Positions 32,184-41,579 of a stretch of DNA of 64,000 nucleotides are shown piece after piece. The first letter of the stretch is position 1; every line of letters begins with the position of its first letter. The translations under genes and the position numbers were made by a program. Where the stretch lies: assembly GCF_016908115.1 (NCBI RefSeq), contig NZ_JAFBDH010000007.1, positions 1 to 64,000 on the forward strand, read 5' to 3'. Under the pieces are notes generated by a model that was given only the letters and a program-made list of their open reading frames with translations, was not told the origin of the DNA and did not search any database. Source of the DNA: Peptoniphilus gorbachii (GTDB taxonomy: Bacteria; Bacillota; Clostridia; Tissierellales; Peptoniphilaceae).

Positions 32184-33338
32184 TTATTTTTTAAAAATTT
32201 CTAGTCTTTCTATCCTATCAAAGGCCTCGTTGATCTTGTTCTTATTAACTGTAACTGCAATTCTTATAAAGCCCTTGCCGGCTGGTCCAAAGGCTTCGCC
32301 GTCAATTAAATTTACATGGGTCTTTTCTAAAATTTCTCTTAGGACTTCTTTTGTAGTCATGCCTGGTACAGAAATTTTTGGAAAGATATAAAAAGTTCCC
32401 TGTGGCTTTAAAACTTCTACATGCTTTAATTTTTTTAGCCTCTCATAGGCGAGATACATCCTCTCCTTGTACTCTTCATAGAGGGGTGGGCAAATGGTCT
32501 TTCTATTGGCAATGCCAAGAGCACCTGCGTACTGGCAAATTGTTGGCACTGAATAAACTATGTTCTCGTGAATGTAGGTCATGGTCTTTATTAAGTCTTT
32601 ATTAGCAAGAATGGCGCCAAGCCTCCAACCAGTCATGACGAAGTCCTTGGACATGGATGTAATTGAAATTACATTTTTAAATTCTTCATCATAGGAAATC
32701 ATGGGCTTGAATTTGCTTTCGTAGGAATAAATTGTGTAGATGTCGTCGCAAATCACAAGAAGCTTATATTTTTTTGCCATTTCATAAATTTCTTTTAGAG
32801 TCTTATCACTATAGACAGCGCCTGTTGGATTGTTAGGCGTGTTTATTATTAAAGCCTTAGTTTTTGCAGTGATTAATTTTTCAATTTCTCTTGGCTCAAT
32901 ATTAAAGTTATTTTCAAAATTTGTTTCATAAATTACTGGCACGCCACCCGTCATTTCAATTTGGTCTGGATAAACGCTAAAGTAAGGCGATGGCACAATG
33001 ACTTCGTCGCCTGGATTTATTATTGCTTCTAAAATTATATAGAGGGCTTCAGTGCCAGACATAGTAATTAAAATTTCCTTGGGATCACACTTTACACCAT
33101 AGTCTTCTAAATATGCCTTGGCAATTTCTTTTCTAAGCCCAAGATAACCTTGTGGATCTGCGTAGTGAGTAAAGCCCTTCATCTGTGAGTCGTAGGCTTC
33201 CTTTATAATCATCTCGTCTGTCCTAAGGTCTGGATCGCCTAAGGCAAAATTTATAAAGTCAGGATATATATTTGAATAGTCACTTGAATAAATTGACTCT
33301 TTAATATTTTTATATTTTTCTTGAATAAATTCTTTCAT
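32184..33338 (-). CDS. PLP-dependent aminotransferase, class I/II
   Basis: A 384-residue fold-type I aminotransferase. PLP-binding features include NTPNNPTGAVYS, the Asp/Tyr of CDDIYTIYSYESKF, the Schiff-base Lys in TSMSKDFVMTGWRLG, and the C-terminal Arg in GFIRIAVTV that binds the substrate carboxylate. It resembles aspartate and aromatic aminotransferases; the donor cannot be decided. Such enzymes pass amino groups to 2-oxoglutarate, giving glutamate for fermentation. It is alone on the minus strand, divergent from murA. Confidence 0.87.
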   Translation of the reverse strand: MKEFIQEKYKNIKESIYSSDYSNIYPDFINFALGDPDLRTDEMIIKEAYDSQMKGFTHYADPQGYLGLRKEIAKAYLEDYGVKCDPKEILITMSGTEALYIILEAIINPGDEVIVPSPYFSVYPDQIEMTGGVPVIYETNFENNFNIEPREIEKLITAKTKALIINTPNNPTGAVYSDKTLKEIYEMAKKYKLLVICDDIYTIYSYESKFKPMISYDEEFKNVISITSMSKDFVMTGWRLGAILANKDLIKTMTYIHENIVYSVPTICQYAGALGIANRKTICPPLYEEYKERMYLAYERLKKLKHVEVLKPQGTFYIFPKISVPGMTTKEVLREILEKTHVNLIDGEAFGPAGKGFIRIAVTVNKNKINEAFDRIERLEIFKK

Positions 33339-33488
33339 ATTTTCCTCCCTCCTTAGTATTTTAACACAAAAATTTTTTATTTAAGCTCATGCTTTTAATT
33401 CCTTAAATATTAAAGTTGTCTATGTTATAATTAAATAAATATAGATAAAATAATAATCGTAATAAATATAAACATAGGAGGAATCCTT

Positions 33489-34736
33489 TTGGATAAAATT
33501 TTAGTAAAACCAAATGGCCCATTAAAGGGAAATGTTAGAATATCAGGTGCAAAAAATGCTGCCCTACCAATACTTGCAGCTACAATACTTGGAACAGAAG
33601 AGATTATTTTGGAAGATGTGCCTGAACTTAAAGATGTTGAAATAATTACAGAAGTTTTACGAAAACTTGGTCTTAAAATAAATAAAGAAGGAAATAAGCT
33701 TGTAATTGATCCAAGTGGACTTAATTCTTATAAAACTGATTATGAACTTATGAGCAAGATGAGAGCATCTTTTCTTGTTATGGGACCACTTCTTGCAAAA
33801 TTAAATAAGGCTTACAACTCCCTACCTGGTGGTTGCAATATTGGTTCAAGACCTATTGACTTACACTTAAAGGGTTTTAGAGCACTAGGAGCCAATATAG
33901 AAATGACTCATGGTGAAATTAAAGCTGAGTGTGACAAACTAGTTGGCACAAGAATTTATTTGGACTTCCCTTCTGTTGGTGCAACTGAAAATATTATGAC
34001 TGCTGCAGTTTTGGCTGAAGGCGAAACTGTGATGGAAAACTGTGCCATGGAACCAGAAATAGTTGATTTAGCAAACTTTTTAAATAAAATGGGTGCTAAG
34101 GTAATGGGAGCAGGAACTTCTACTATTAGAATTAGGGGAGTGGAAAAGTTAAGAGGCTGCACTCATCAAGTTATTCCAGATAGAATTGAAGCAGGCACTT
34201 TTATGGTGGCAGCTGCAATTACTGCTGGTGATATTACAATTCAAAATATTATTACCTCTCACTTAAAGCCAGTTATTGCAAAGTTAGAAGAAACTGGTGC
34301 AAAGATAATTGAAAATGGTGATACAGTTAGGGTTATTGGATCAGATGAAATAAAGCCAATTGAAATAAAAACCCTTCCACATCCAGGTTTTCCAACAGAC
34401 TTACAAGCACAATTTATGGCACTATTAACTCAAGCTGAAGGACAATCCTCTATTATCGAAACTGTTTTTGAAAATAGATTTATGCACGCAGAGGAATTAA
34501 AGAAAATGGGTGCAAAAATTAAGGTAGTAGATAGAGAAGCTATACTTTTGGGTAAAAGTAAACTATACGGATCCAAGGTTGCTGCAACAGATTTAAGAGC
34601 AGGAGCTGCGCTTATTCTTGCAGGTCTCGTATCTGAAGGAGAAACAGAAATTTCTGAAATCCATCATATTGATAGGGGATACGAAAAAATTGAAGAAAAA
34701 TTTAGAAATCTTGGAGCAGATATAAAAAGAGTTTAG
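33489..34736 (+). CDS. murA: UDP-N-acetylglucosamine 1-carboxyvinyltransferase MurA
   Basis: A 415-residue EPSP-synthase-fold enzyme that starts peptidoglycan precursor synthesis by adding enolpyruvate to UDP-GlcNAc. The N-terminus has the RISGAKNAALP motif with its conserved Lys22. The catalytic Cys116 is in PGGCNIGSRP, so the protein should be fosfomycin-sensitive. The start is TTG, with AGGAGG 7 nt upstream. Whether a second MurA copy exists elsewhere, as in many Firmicutes, cannot be seen here. It is not linked to other cell-wall genes. Confidence 0.95.
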   Translation: MDKILVKPNGPLKGNVRISGAKNAALPILAATILGTEEIILEDVPELKDVEIITEVLRKLGLKINKEGNKLVIDPSGLNSYKTDYELMSKMRASFLVMGPLLAKLNKAYNSLPGGCNIGSRPIDLHLKGFRALGANIEMTHGEIKAECDKLVGTRIYLDFPSVGATENIMTAAVLAEGETVMENCAMEPEIVDLANFLNKMGAKVMGAGTSTIRIRGVEKLRGCTHQVIPDRIEAGTFMVAAAITAGDITIQNIITSHLKPVIAKLEETGAKIIENGDTVRVIGSDEIKPIEIKTLPHPGFPTDLQAQFMALLTQAEGQSSIIETVFENRFMHAEELKKMGAKIKVVDREAILLGKSKLYGSKVAATDLRAGAALILAGLVSEGETEISEIHHIDRGYEKIEEKFRNLGADIKRV

Positions 34737-34757
34737 AAAACAGAAAGGAAGACGATA

Positions 34758-36287
34758 ATGAAGAAAAAGTTAATAATAGCAATGCTTATAGTGCTGTCGG
34801 TTTTTATGGTAGCTTGTTCCAATAAAAAAGAAGAAGCCCAAGGGGAAGGCAAAATTTTAAAGGTTGCAGTTTCAGAAGACACTACAACACTTGAGCCAAA
34901 TGCACTTTCTGATGACTACGAAGAAAATATTTTAATTCAAGTTTATGATACTTTGGTTAAGAGAAATTCCAAGGGTGAGCTTGTAAATTCTCTTGCAGAA
35001 ACAATTGAAAACCCAGACCCACAAAGTTTTAAAATTAAGCTTAAAGAGGGAGTTAAGTTTTCCAATGGAGATCCTCTTACTGCTGATGATGTAATTTTCA
35101 CTCTTCAAAGAGCAGCAAAAAGTGACAGATACAAATCTTTTTATGGAAAGATAGATCCAAATTCTTATAATAAAGAAGATGATTTGACTTTCTCCTTTAA
35201 ATTAACTGAAGCTGATGCAGCCTTTTTAAATTCACTATCACATCCAGCTGTATCAATTTTATCAAAAAAATATGTTGAAGGTGGAGCAGATCTTACTACT
35301 GCACCAATGGGAACTGGTCCTTTTGTCTTAGACGAATGGGTTCAAAATGACCATGCAACTTTTTCAGTAAATGAAAATTATTGGGGCAATAAGCCAAAAA
35401 TTGCTGGCATTGAAATGAAAGTTATTCCAGAAGCTTCACAGAGAATAATTGAGCTTGAAAGTGGTGGAGTTGACCTAGCATATAAAATCGATCCATCAGA
35501 AATTTCTAATATAGAAGAAAATAAGGATTTACAACTTTTTAGAAGGCTAGATAATTCAGTTCACTTTATTGGATTTAATGTGGAAAAAGCTCCTTTTGAC
35601 AAGAAAGAAGCAAGGGAAGCTATGGTAAATGCCATTGACACTAAGACAATTTTTGAAACTGTCTATATGAACAGTGGAAAACTTGCAACAAGCCCGATAA
35701 ATCCTAACTTCAAGTATTCTATTGCTGATTCATTAAAAGAAAATACAGTAAATAAAGAAAAAGCAAAAGAACTTTTTGCTGCAGCAGGTATTGGAGAAGG
35801 AACAAATATTAAAATCTACACATCTGATAACCAACAAAGAGTTAATGTTGCAACTATGATGCAAGACCAACTTAAAGATTATGGTATTGGTCTTAGCGTA
35901 GAAAGACTTGAATGGGGTGCCTTTGTAGATGCAGTTAGAAATAAAGAACATGATATGTTTATCATGAGTTGGAACCCATCAATTGTAGATGCACACTATG
36001 AACTTTTCCAACCTTTCCATTCTGAAAATAAAGGTAAGGAGCCAAATGTTACATTCTTTGGCAATGCAGAACTTGATAATTTAATAAAAGAAGGTATTTC
36101 AACAATTGATGATGCCAAGAGAGCTGATATTTATAAGAGAGCTCAAGAGCTAATCAATAAAGAATATCCATGGTTATACATCTGCTATGGCGAGACACTT
36201 GTTGCTGGTTCTAATAAAGTAGAAGGTCTTGATCTTCTTCCAAAATATCCACAAGAACTTAAAGATGTAACACTTTTAGAAAAATAA
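34758..36287 (+). CDS. Peptide/nickel-type ABC transporter substrate-binding lipoprotein
   Basis: A 509-residue family 5 extracellular solute-binding protein (OppA/DppA). The N-terminus is a lipoprotein signal with lipobox VFMVAC, giving a lipid-anchored Cys20 outside the membrane. The mature domain has FKIKLKEGVKFSNGDPLTADDV, the family signature. It captures a peptide or related ligand for the following two permeases and two ATPases. A terminator-like hairpin separates it from them. It starts 22 bp after murA, though functional linkage is unlikely. Confidence 0.9.
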   Translation: MKKKLIIAMLIVLSVFMVACSNKKEEAQGEGKILKVAVSEDTTTLEPNALSDDYEENILIQVYDTLVKRNSKGELVNSLAETIENPDPQSFKIKLKEGVKFSNGDPLTADDVIFTLQRAAKSDRYKSFYGKIDPNSYNKEDDLTFSFKLTEADAAFLNSLSHPAVSILSKKYVEGGADLTTAPMGTGPFVLDEWVQNDHATFSVNENYWGNKPKIAGIEMKVIPEASQRIIELESGGVDLAYKIDPSEISNIEENKDLQLFRRLDNSVHFIGFNVEKAPFDKKEAREAMVNAIDTKTIFETVYMNSGKLATSPINPNFKYSIADSLKENTVNKEKAKELFAAAGIGEGTNIKIYTSDNQQRVNVATMMQDQLKDYGIGLSVERLEWGAFVDAVRNKEHDMFIMSWNPSIVDAHYELFQPFHSENKGKEPNVTFFGNAELDNLIKEGISTIDDAKRADIYKRAQELINKEYPWLYICYGETLVAGSNKVEGLDLLPKYPQELKDVTLLEK

Positions 36288-36294
36288 TTTTTTT

Positions 36295-36331
36295 AAAATT
36301 CACCAAGGTCTTCTTTGGTGAATTTTGTCTT
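36295..36331 (+). terminator. Intra-operon terminator (attenuator) after the binding-protein gene
   Basis: AAAATTCACCAA (36295-36306) pairs with TTGGTGAATTTT (36315-36326), followed by a weak T tract (GTCTTTT). Partial termination would keep the binding protein in excess over the permeases. Confidence 0.75.
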
Positions 36332-36354
36332 TTCTACAGAAGAAAGGATTAGAT

Positions 36355-37284
36355 ATGACTAAATATATATTAAAGAGACTTTTAATTTTAATACCTACAC
36401 TTTTAGGTGTAAGTTTTATAGTTTTCTTGCTCCTATACTTGTCGCCAGGAGATGCAGCTCTTGCAGTGGCAGGGCCTAATGCAACAAAGGAAGCAGTAGA
36501 TTCTATTAGAGAAAGTCTTGGACTTAATGAACCCTTTATAGTGCAATATGGAAATTATTTAAAAAATTTAATTTTTCATTTTGATCTTGGCACAAGTTAT
36601 CATTCAGGAAGACCTGTTACTGATACTCTTATTAGGGTCTTTCCGACAACTTTAAAACTTGCAGGCGGCGCCCTCATCATTGCTATAATTATGGGAATAA
36701 TTTTTGGAGTTATTGCAGCCTTAAAGAAAAATACTTTTATTGACTCAATAATTACAGCCTTTGGAATGATTGGTCTTGCAATGCCAATTTTTTGGTCAGG
36801 ACTTTTACTTATAATTGTATTTTCTACAAAGCTAAAAATTCTTCCAGCATCAGGATTTTCATCTTTTAAGCAGATGATACTGCCTTGGTTTGCTTTAGGA
36901 TTTCAGTCTTCAGCTGTAATTATGAGAATGACAAGATCTGCCATGTTAGATGTCCTTGATAAGGACTACATTAGGACTGCTTATGCCAAGGGACTTTCAA
37001 AAACAAAAATTATTTTTGTCCATGCCCTAAAAAATGCAATGATTCCTGTTATAACAACTATTGGACTTCAAGCAGGAGGACTTCTTGGCGGAAGTATTTT
37101 AACAGAAACTATTTTTTCTATTCCAGGCATTGGAAGACTAATGGTTGATTCAGTAAAAACTCGTGATTATCCAATAATTCTTGGGGCAATTATGCTTATA
37201 GCCATAGTTTATTCTGTAATATCAATTGCAGTAGATATTCTCTATGGATTTATAAATCCAAGGATAAAGTCAGAGTACAAGTAG
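36355..37284 (+). CDS. ABC transporter permease, DppB/OppB family
   Basis: A 309-residue inner-membrane permease with about six helices. It starts with the DppB-type sequence (YILKRLLILIPTLLGVSFI) and has the cytoplasmic EAA loop (RTAYAKGLSKTKIIFVHALKNAMIPV) that contacts the ATPase. The ATG at 36355 follows GAAAGGATTAGAT; a longer start at 36325 lies in the terminator. It pairs with the DppC-type permease 7 bp downstream. Substrate is a short peptide or a metal complex; the sequence does not decide. Confidence 0.9.
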   Translation: MTKYILKRLLILIPTLLGVSFIVFLLLYLSPGDAALAVAGPNATKEAVDSIRESLGLNEPFIVQYGNYLKNLIFHFDLGTSYHSGRPVTDTLIRVFPTTLKLAGGALIIAIIMGIIFGVIAALKKNTFIDSIITAFGMIGLAMPIFWSGLLLIIVFSTKLKILPASGFSSFKQMILPWFALGFQSSAVIMRMTRSAMLDVLDKDYIRTAYAKGLSKTKIIFVHALKNAMIPVITTIGLQAGGLLGGSILTETIFSIPGIGRLMVDSVKTRDYPIILGAIMLIAIVYSVISIAVDILYGFINPRIKSEYK

Positions 37285-37291
37285 GTGAATT

Positions 37292-38134
37292 ATGCTAAAA
37301 AGACTAAAAACATTTTTTAAATACTACAGCAGAAATAAAATTGCTGTGGCAGCACTTATAATTTTAATTTTAATAATTTTTGCTGCAATTTTTGCCGACC
37401 TACTTTCACCCTACGATTACACAGAGCAGTTTCCTAAGGACAACTTTTTAAGACCAAGTAGTGAGCATTTAATGGGAACAGATAATTTTGGACGGGATAT
37501 TTTTTCAAGAGTTCTTCATGGGGCGCAAGTTTCCCTTAGAATTGGATTTTCATCTGTAATTATTTCAACAGTAATTGGAGTAATCATTGGTGCCTTGGCA
37601 GGTTACTATGAGGGAATTTTTGACGCAATAATTATGAGAGTTATGGATACAATTTTATCCATTCCACAACTCGTACTTGCCATTGCCCTTGCAGCAACAC
37701 TTGGTGGCGGCATGAGAAATTTGATTTTAGCAGTTTCTCTTTCTTCAATTCCATCTTATGCAAGGATTGTTAGAAGTCAGGTTATGTCTGTGAAAAATTT
37801 AGAATATATTGAATCGGCAAGACTTGCTGGAGTAAAGACTTTTAAATTAATTTTTGCAGAAATTCTTCCCAATTGTTTTGCACCCATAATTGTGCAAGCT
37901 ACAATTGGTGTTGGAACTGCAATTTTATCTGCAGCATCACTTTCCTTTATTGGCATGGGAATTATGCCACCAGAAGCAGAATGGGGACAAATGCTTTCTG
38001 AGGGTAGAGCTTATATAAGAAATTATCCACACATAACTTTATTTCCGGGCATAGCAATCGCCCTTACAATTTTAGTGTTAAATATTGTTGGCGATGCCTT
38101 TAGAGATGCCTTCGATCCAAAGTTCAGGAGGTAA
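37292..38134 (+). CDS. ABC transporter permease, DppC/OppC family
   Basis: A 280-residue permease. It has the N-terminal OppC segment (RNKIAVAALIILILIIF), the MGTDNFGRDIFSRVLHGAQVSL motif and the EAA loop (ESARLAGVKTFKLIFAEILPN). Partner of the DppB-type permease. The ATG follows TAGGTGAATT. It ends 1 bp before the first ATPase gene, so translation is tightly linked. Confidence 0.9.
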   Translation: MLKRLKTFFKYYSRNKIAVAALIILILIIFAAIFADLLSPYDYTEQFPKDNFLRPSSEHLMGTDNFGRDIFSRVLHGAQVSLRIGFSSVIISTVIGVIIGALAGYYEGIFDAIIMRVMDTILSIPQLVLAIALAATLGGGMRNLILAVSLSSIPSYARIVRSQVMSVKNLEYIESARLAGVKTFKLIFAEILPNCFAPIIVQATIGVGTAILSAASLSFIGMGIMPPEAEWGQMLSEGRAYIRNYPHITLFPGIAIALTILVLNIVGDAFRDAFDPKFRR

Positions 38135-38135
38135 T

Positions 38136-39092
38136 ATGTTATTAGAAATAAAAGACCTTGAAGTTTTTTTTAAAAGCTCCCAAGGTATAGTAAAAGCTGT
38201 AAACAAAGTTAATATAAATACTCGTGAAAAAATGACAACTGCCATAGTAGGAGAATCTGGCTCAGGTAAATCTGTAACTTCACTTGCAATTATGGGTCTT
38301 ATTGACAAATCATCTCTTGAAAAAATTTCTGGAGAAATAAATTTTGAGGGGAAAAATCTTTTAAAGCTTTCAGGAGAAGAATTAAGACACATAAGAGGTA
38401 ATGAAATCTCTATGATTTTCCAAGAACCCATGACGTCACTAAACCCTGCCCTAAAAATTGGCTACCAAATGTCAGAAGTTTTTAGGACACACTTTGACAT
38501 GGATAAGAAGACCGCAAAGGAAAAATCTCTTGAAATGATAAAAAAAGTTGAAATAGATAGGGCAGAAGATGTTTACAATTCCTATCCTCATGAACTTTCT
38601 GGTGGCATGAGACAGAGAATTATGATTGCTATGGCACTTTCTTCTTCTCCAAAACTTTTAATAGCAGATGAACCTACAACAGCACTTGATGTTACTATTC
38701 AAAAGGAAGTTTTGGAGCTAATGAAAAAGTTAAAGGAAGACATGAATACTTCTATTATTTTTATTACTCACGACCTTGCTGTAGTTTCAGACATTGCTGA
38801 TTATGTAAATGTAATATATGCAGGTAAAGTTGTTGAAAGAGCTAAGGCAGAAGATATTTTTAAAAATCCTCTTCATCCCTATACAAGAGGACTTATTAAA
38901 GCAATACCTACTGCTCACAAGAAAAAAGATGAGCTCTATACAATTAGAGGTTCTGTGCCAAATCCTATTGATTTACCTGAATCTTGCTATTTCTGTGACA
39001 GATGTGACGAGAAGATGAAAATTTGCGGAGAAAAAATTCCTGAAGAAGTTGACATTGATGGTCATTTAGTTAGCTGCTTTTTGTATAGGTGA
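38136..39092 (+). CDS. ABC transporter ATPase, DppD/OppD family
   Basis: A 318-residue ATPase with Walker A GESGSGKS, signature LSGGMRQRI and Walker B LLIADEPTTALD. The C-terminal oligopeptide domain has cysteines (ESCYFCDRCDEKMKIC) that could bind an Fe-S cluster, as known for some DppD/OppD proteins. The ATG at 38136 follows AGGAGGTAAT; a longer in-frame reading back to 38085 lies inside the permease gene and is rejected. It supplies half of the nucleotide-binding dimer. Confidence 0.9.
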   Translation: MLLEIKDLEVFFKSSQGIVKAVNKVNINTREKMTTAIVGESGSGKSVTSLAIMGLIDKSSLEKISGEINFEGKNLLKLSGEELRHIRGNEISMIFQEPMTSLNPALKIGYQMSEVFRTHFDMDKKTAKEKSLEMIKKVEIDRAEDVYNSYPHELSGGMRQRIMIAMALSSSPKLLIADEPTTALDVTIQKEVLELMKKLKEDMNTSIIFITHDLAVVSDIADYVNVIYAGKVVERAKAEDIFKNPLHPYTRGLIKAIPTAHKKKDELYTIRGSVPNPIDLPESCYFCDRCDEKMKICGEKIPEEVDIDGHLVSCFLYR

Positions 39093-39096
39093 TAAA

Positions 39097-39897
39097 ATGA
39101 GCGACAAAATAATTTTAGAAGTTAAAAACTTGAATAAAGAATTTAAAATTAGTGGAGGCAAAAGCTTTAAGGCAGTTAATAATATTTCCTTTGACCTAAA
39201 AACTTCTCATACCCTAGGAGTTGTTGGGGAAAGTGGCTCAGGCAAGTCAACTCTTGCCAGATGCATTATGGGACTTTATCCTGATGCCAGTGGCGAAATA
39301 ATTTATAAGGGGAAAAATATTTTAAAGGAAAATCAAAGAGAACTAAAGGCATATAGAAAAGATGTGCAGATGATTTTTCAAGATCCCTATTCATCTCTTA
39401 ATCCAAGAAAAAAATGTAAGGACATAATTGCCTCTGGCATAAGAAATTTTTTAGGAGAAAAAGATAAGAAAAAGATTTACAAAAAAGTTCTTGAAACCAT
39501 GGAAATTTGTGGACTGTCAGAATATCATATGGAAAGATATCCTCACGAATTTTCTGGAGGTCAAAGACAGAGAATTTCTATTGCAAGGGCACTTGCAGTT
39601 GATCCAAAAATAATTGTGGCAGATGAGCCAACTTCTGCTCTTGATGTTTCCATTCAAGCACAAATAATAAACCTTCTTGAAGATTTGCAAAGAGATTTAG
39701 GTCTTTCTATGATTTTTATTTCTCACGATCTTTCTGTTGTAAGACATGTAGCTGAAGAAGTTCTTGTTATGTATCATGGAAAATGCGTGGAGTATAATGA
39801 GTCTGAAGAAGTTTTTGAAAATCCAAAAGAAGACTATACAAAAAAGTTATTGTCAGCAGTTCCAGGAAAGACACTTGCAGCAATAGAAGATGTGTAG
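39097..39897 (+). CDS. ABC transporter ATPase, DppF/OppF family
   Basis: A 266-residue second ATPase with GESGSGKST, FSGGQRQRISIARAL and IIVADEPTSALDVSIQ. It is shorter than OppF (about 310) and lacks the C-terminal cysteine region of the partner. Four bases separate it from the DppD-type gene. Last gene of the operon; a terminator follows at 39938. Confidence 0.9.
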   Translation: MSDKIILEVKNLNKEFKISGGKSFKAVNNISFDLKTSHTLGVVGESGSGKSTLARCIMGLYPDASGEIIYKGKNILKENQRELKAYRKDVQMIFQDPYSSLNPRKKCKDIIASGIRNFLGEKDKKKIYKKVLETMEICGLSEYHMERYPHEFSGGQRQRISIARALAVDPKIIVADEPTSALDVSIQAQIINLLEDLQRDLGLSMIFISHDLSVVRHVAEEVLVMYHGKCVEYNESEEVFENPKEDYTKKLLSAVPGKTLAAIEDV

Positions 39898-39937
39898 AAT
39901 TTTTTTCTCTTGGGTATTATAATTAGATAAAGTAGAT

Positions 39938-39965
39938 AAACTGTAGGCTTCTACAGTTTTTTATT
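39938..39965 (+). terminator. Terminator of the peptide ABC transporter operon
   Basis: AAACTGTAG (39938-39946) pairs with CTACAGTTT (39951-39959) around GCTT, followed by Ts. Confidence 0.88.
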
Positions 39966-39979
39966 TTGGAGGTGAAAAG

Positions 39980-40627
39980 ATGCCTAGTGAAAAGGAAAGA
40001 AAAATTTTTTTTAACGACTATGAAAATAATATTGACCTTCCCCTTGATATAATTGAGGATATTTATAATAAAAATGAAGATGGAGTAAAAACAAAGACGA
40101 GTGAAAATATTGAACTAGAAAAGGAAAGACAAGAAGAAAATTTTATAAGTGATCCAATAGATAATAATTGCGAGGAAGACATAGAAGAAAATAAAGAAAA
40201 GGATCAAGATGAAAAAGGATTAGATAGTGAAAATAAATACGATTCAAATTATTTAGATAGAATTGATGAAGTAGAAGAAATTTTGGAAGAAATTTGTGAA
40301 TCTATTCCATCCTATGCCTATGAGTATCTTAATGGTGGTATAATTCTTACAGAAGAGAGGAAGTTCCATCAAGAATCTTATGCAGAAGACCTCCTTATAA
40401 TGGGCGAGTATCAAAGGTCAATTCTTGGCAATATGATAAAAATTTATTACGGGTCCTTTATGGATTTGTATAGATTTTCGCCAAGAGAGAGATTAAAAGA
40501 AAAACTAGAAGAAGTTTTACTTCACGAGTTTACTCACCACTTGGAGTTTCTTGCTAATGAGTGGGGACTTGTAATTGAAGACAATAAATTTTTAGAAGAA
40601 TATAGAAAAAGGAAGCAAAATGAATAA
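39980..40627 (+). CDS. Zincin-like metallopeptidase with an acidic N-terminal extension
   Basis: A 215-residue cytoplasmic protein. Residues 1-95 are highly acidic, low in complexity and probably disordered. Residues 96-215 resemble the short zincin-like metallopeptidases of COG3824 (PF06262). The HEFTH zinc motif is at residues 182-186. The conserved [25 protein letters not shown] pattern is split here to avoid length: [10 protein letters not shown], then [11 protein letters not shown]. Family members are usually about 120 residues, so the acidic extension is unusual. The ATG follows GGAGGTGAAAAG. It overlaps the membrane J-protein gene by 8 nt. No substrate is known for the family. Confidence 0.75.
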   Translation: MPSEKERKIFFNDYENNIDLPLDIIEDIYNKNEDGVKTKTSENIELEKERQEENFISDPIDNNCEEDIEENKEKDQDEKGLDSENKYDSNYLDRIDEVEEILEEICESIPSYAYEYLNGGIILTEERKFHQESYAEDLLIMGEYQRSILGNMIKIYYGSFMDLYRFSPRERLKEKLEEVLLHEFTHHLEFLANEWGLVIEDNKFLEEYRKRKQNE

Positions 40628-41468
40628 AATTTTAGGGTATTTTTATAGGGCTCTGGGCAAATTTTTTGACCTGGTCTTAACTTTTTTAATTGTAATAGTA
40701 AATATTGCTGTAGATTTATTTTCAGCTGTAAGAAGACTTTTCTTATATGTAATTTCAATGGGTGGATGTTTAATAATAATATTACTTTTAAATCCCTTTG
40801 CCTGGCAGGGACTTGCAAGAAATAAGTGGCTGTCAACTTTAATAATTTTGGCTATATTTGTGCCCCTACTTGGTAATGTCTCAGAATCTTTTTTGAAATA
40901 CATACATTATATGGTGACAGAATTTTTCTACGACAGGGCAGATCATTATCTCCTTGGAAAAGAAAATGAATTTGAAAGTATTTCTGGCTACGGCAGGGCT
41001 TATTGGGAGAAAAAAGAAAGAGAAAGAATTAGACAAGAGGAAGAAAAGAGAAAGAGAAGAGAAGAAGAATTTAGAGAGAGATTTAAAGATTTTGGAGGCT
41101 TTACTTGGACAACTTTCGATGATTTTTCTCAGTTTGATGAATTTTTTAGACAGCAAGGTTACGGTGGCTTTTACGAAAATCAAGGTTCTTATGGTAATAA
41201 CTATGGTGGATCTTATGGAAATCAATCACAAGGAGGAAGCTACGGCTTTAAGGACCAATACGAAAGTGCCTGCGACACTCTTGGAGTAAATTATAACGCA
41301 GATAAATATGAAGTGAAGCTTGCCTACAGAAAGATGGCAAAAAAATATCACCCTGACTTAAATAAAGAAGATGGCGCAAAAGAAAAATTCCAAAAAATAA
41401 ATGCAGCCTACGAATTTTTAAATGACTCAAATATTGAGATGTATAAAAAAATGTCTGGCGCAAATTAA
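40620..41468 (+). CDS. Membrane-anchored DnaJ-domain protein
   Basis: A 282-residue protein of unusual layout. The N-terminus has about three hydrophobic segments (residues 15-95), followed by a charged helix rich in Arg/Glu (about 125-160), a Gly/Tyr/Asn-rich linker (about 180-215) and a C-terminal J-domain (about 217-275) with the HPD motif ([11 protein letters not shown]). J-domains stimulate Hsp70 (DnaK), so this would recruit DnaK to the membrane. The gene overlaps the zincin gene by 8 nt and is co-translated with it. A terminator follows. The topology puts the J-domain in the cytoplasm if the N-terminus and helix number fit. Confidence 0.82.
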   Translation: MNKILGYFYRALGKFFDLVLTFLIVIVNIAVDLFSAVRRLFLYVISMGGCLIIILLLNPFAWQGLARNKWLSTLIILAIFVPLLGNVSESFLKYIHYMVTEFFYDRADHYLLGKENEFESISGYGRAYWEKKERERIRQEEEKRKRREEEFRERFKDFGGFTWTTFDDFSQFDEFFRQQGYGGFYENQGSYGNNYGGSYGNQSQGGSYGFKDQYESACDTLGVNYNADKYEVKLAYRKMAKKYHPDLNKEDGAKEKFQKINAAYEFLNDSNIEMYKKMSGAN

Positions 41469-41485
41469 ATATTTTAGACAAAAAG

Positions 41486-41509
41486 AAAGGACCGCGAGAG
41501 TCCTTTTTT
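41486..41509 (+). terminator. Terminator of the zincin/J-protein operon
   Basis: AAAGGAC (41486-41492) pairs with GTCCTTT (41500-41506), followed by Ts. Confidence 0.85.
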
Positions 41510-41579
41510 GGTGCTTAGATTTTTAAATTTTACAACTATCTAATATATAAGAAAAATGTTTTAACTAACTTCGAAAAAA

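Noticed and set aside
38085-38135. Longer start for the DppD-type ATPase inside the DppC gene
   Set aside because: The ATG at 38136 has an AGGAGG site and gives the family-normal N-terminus.
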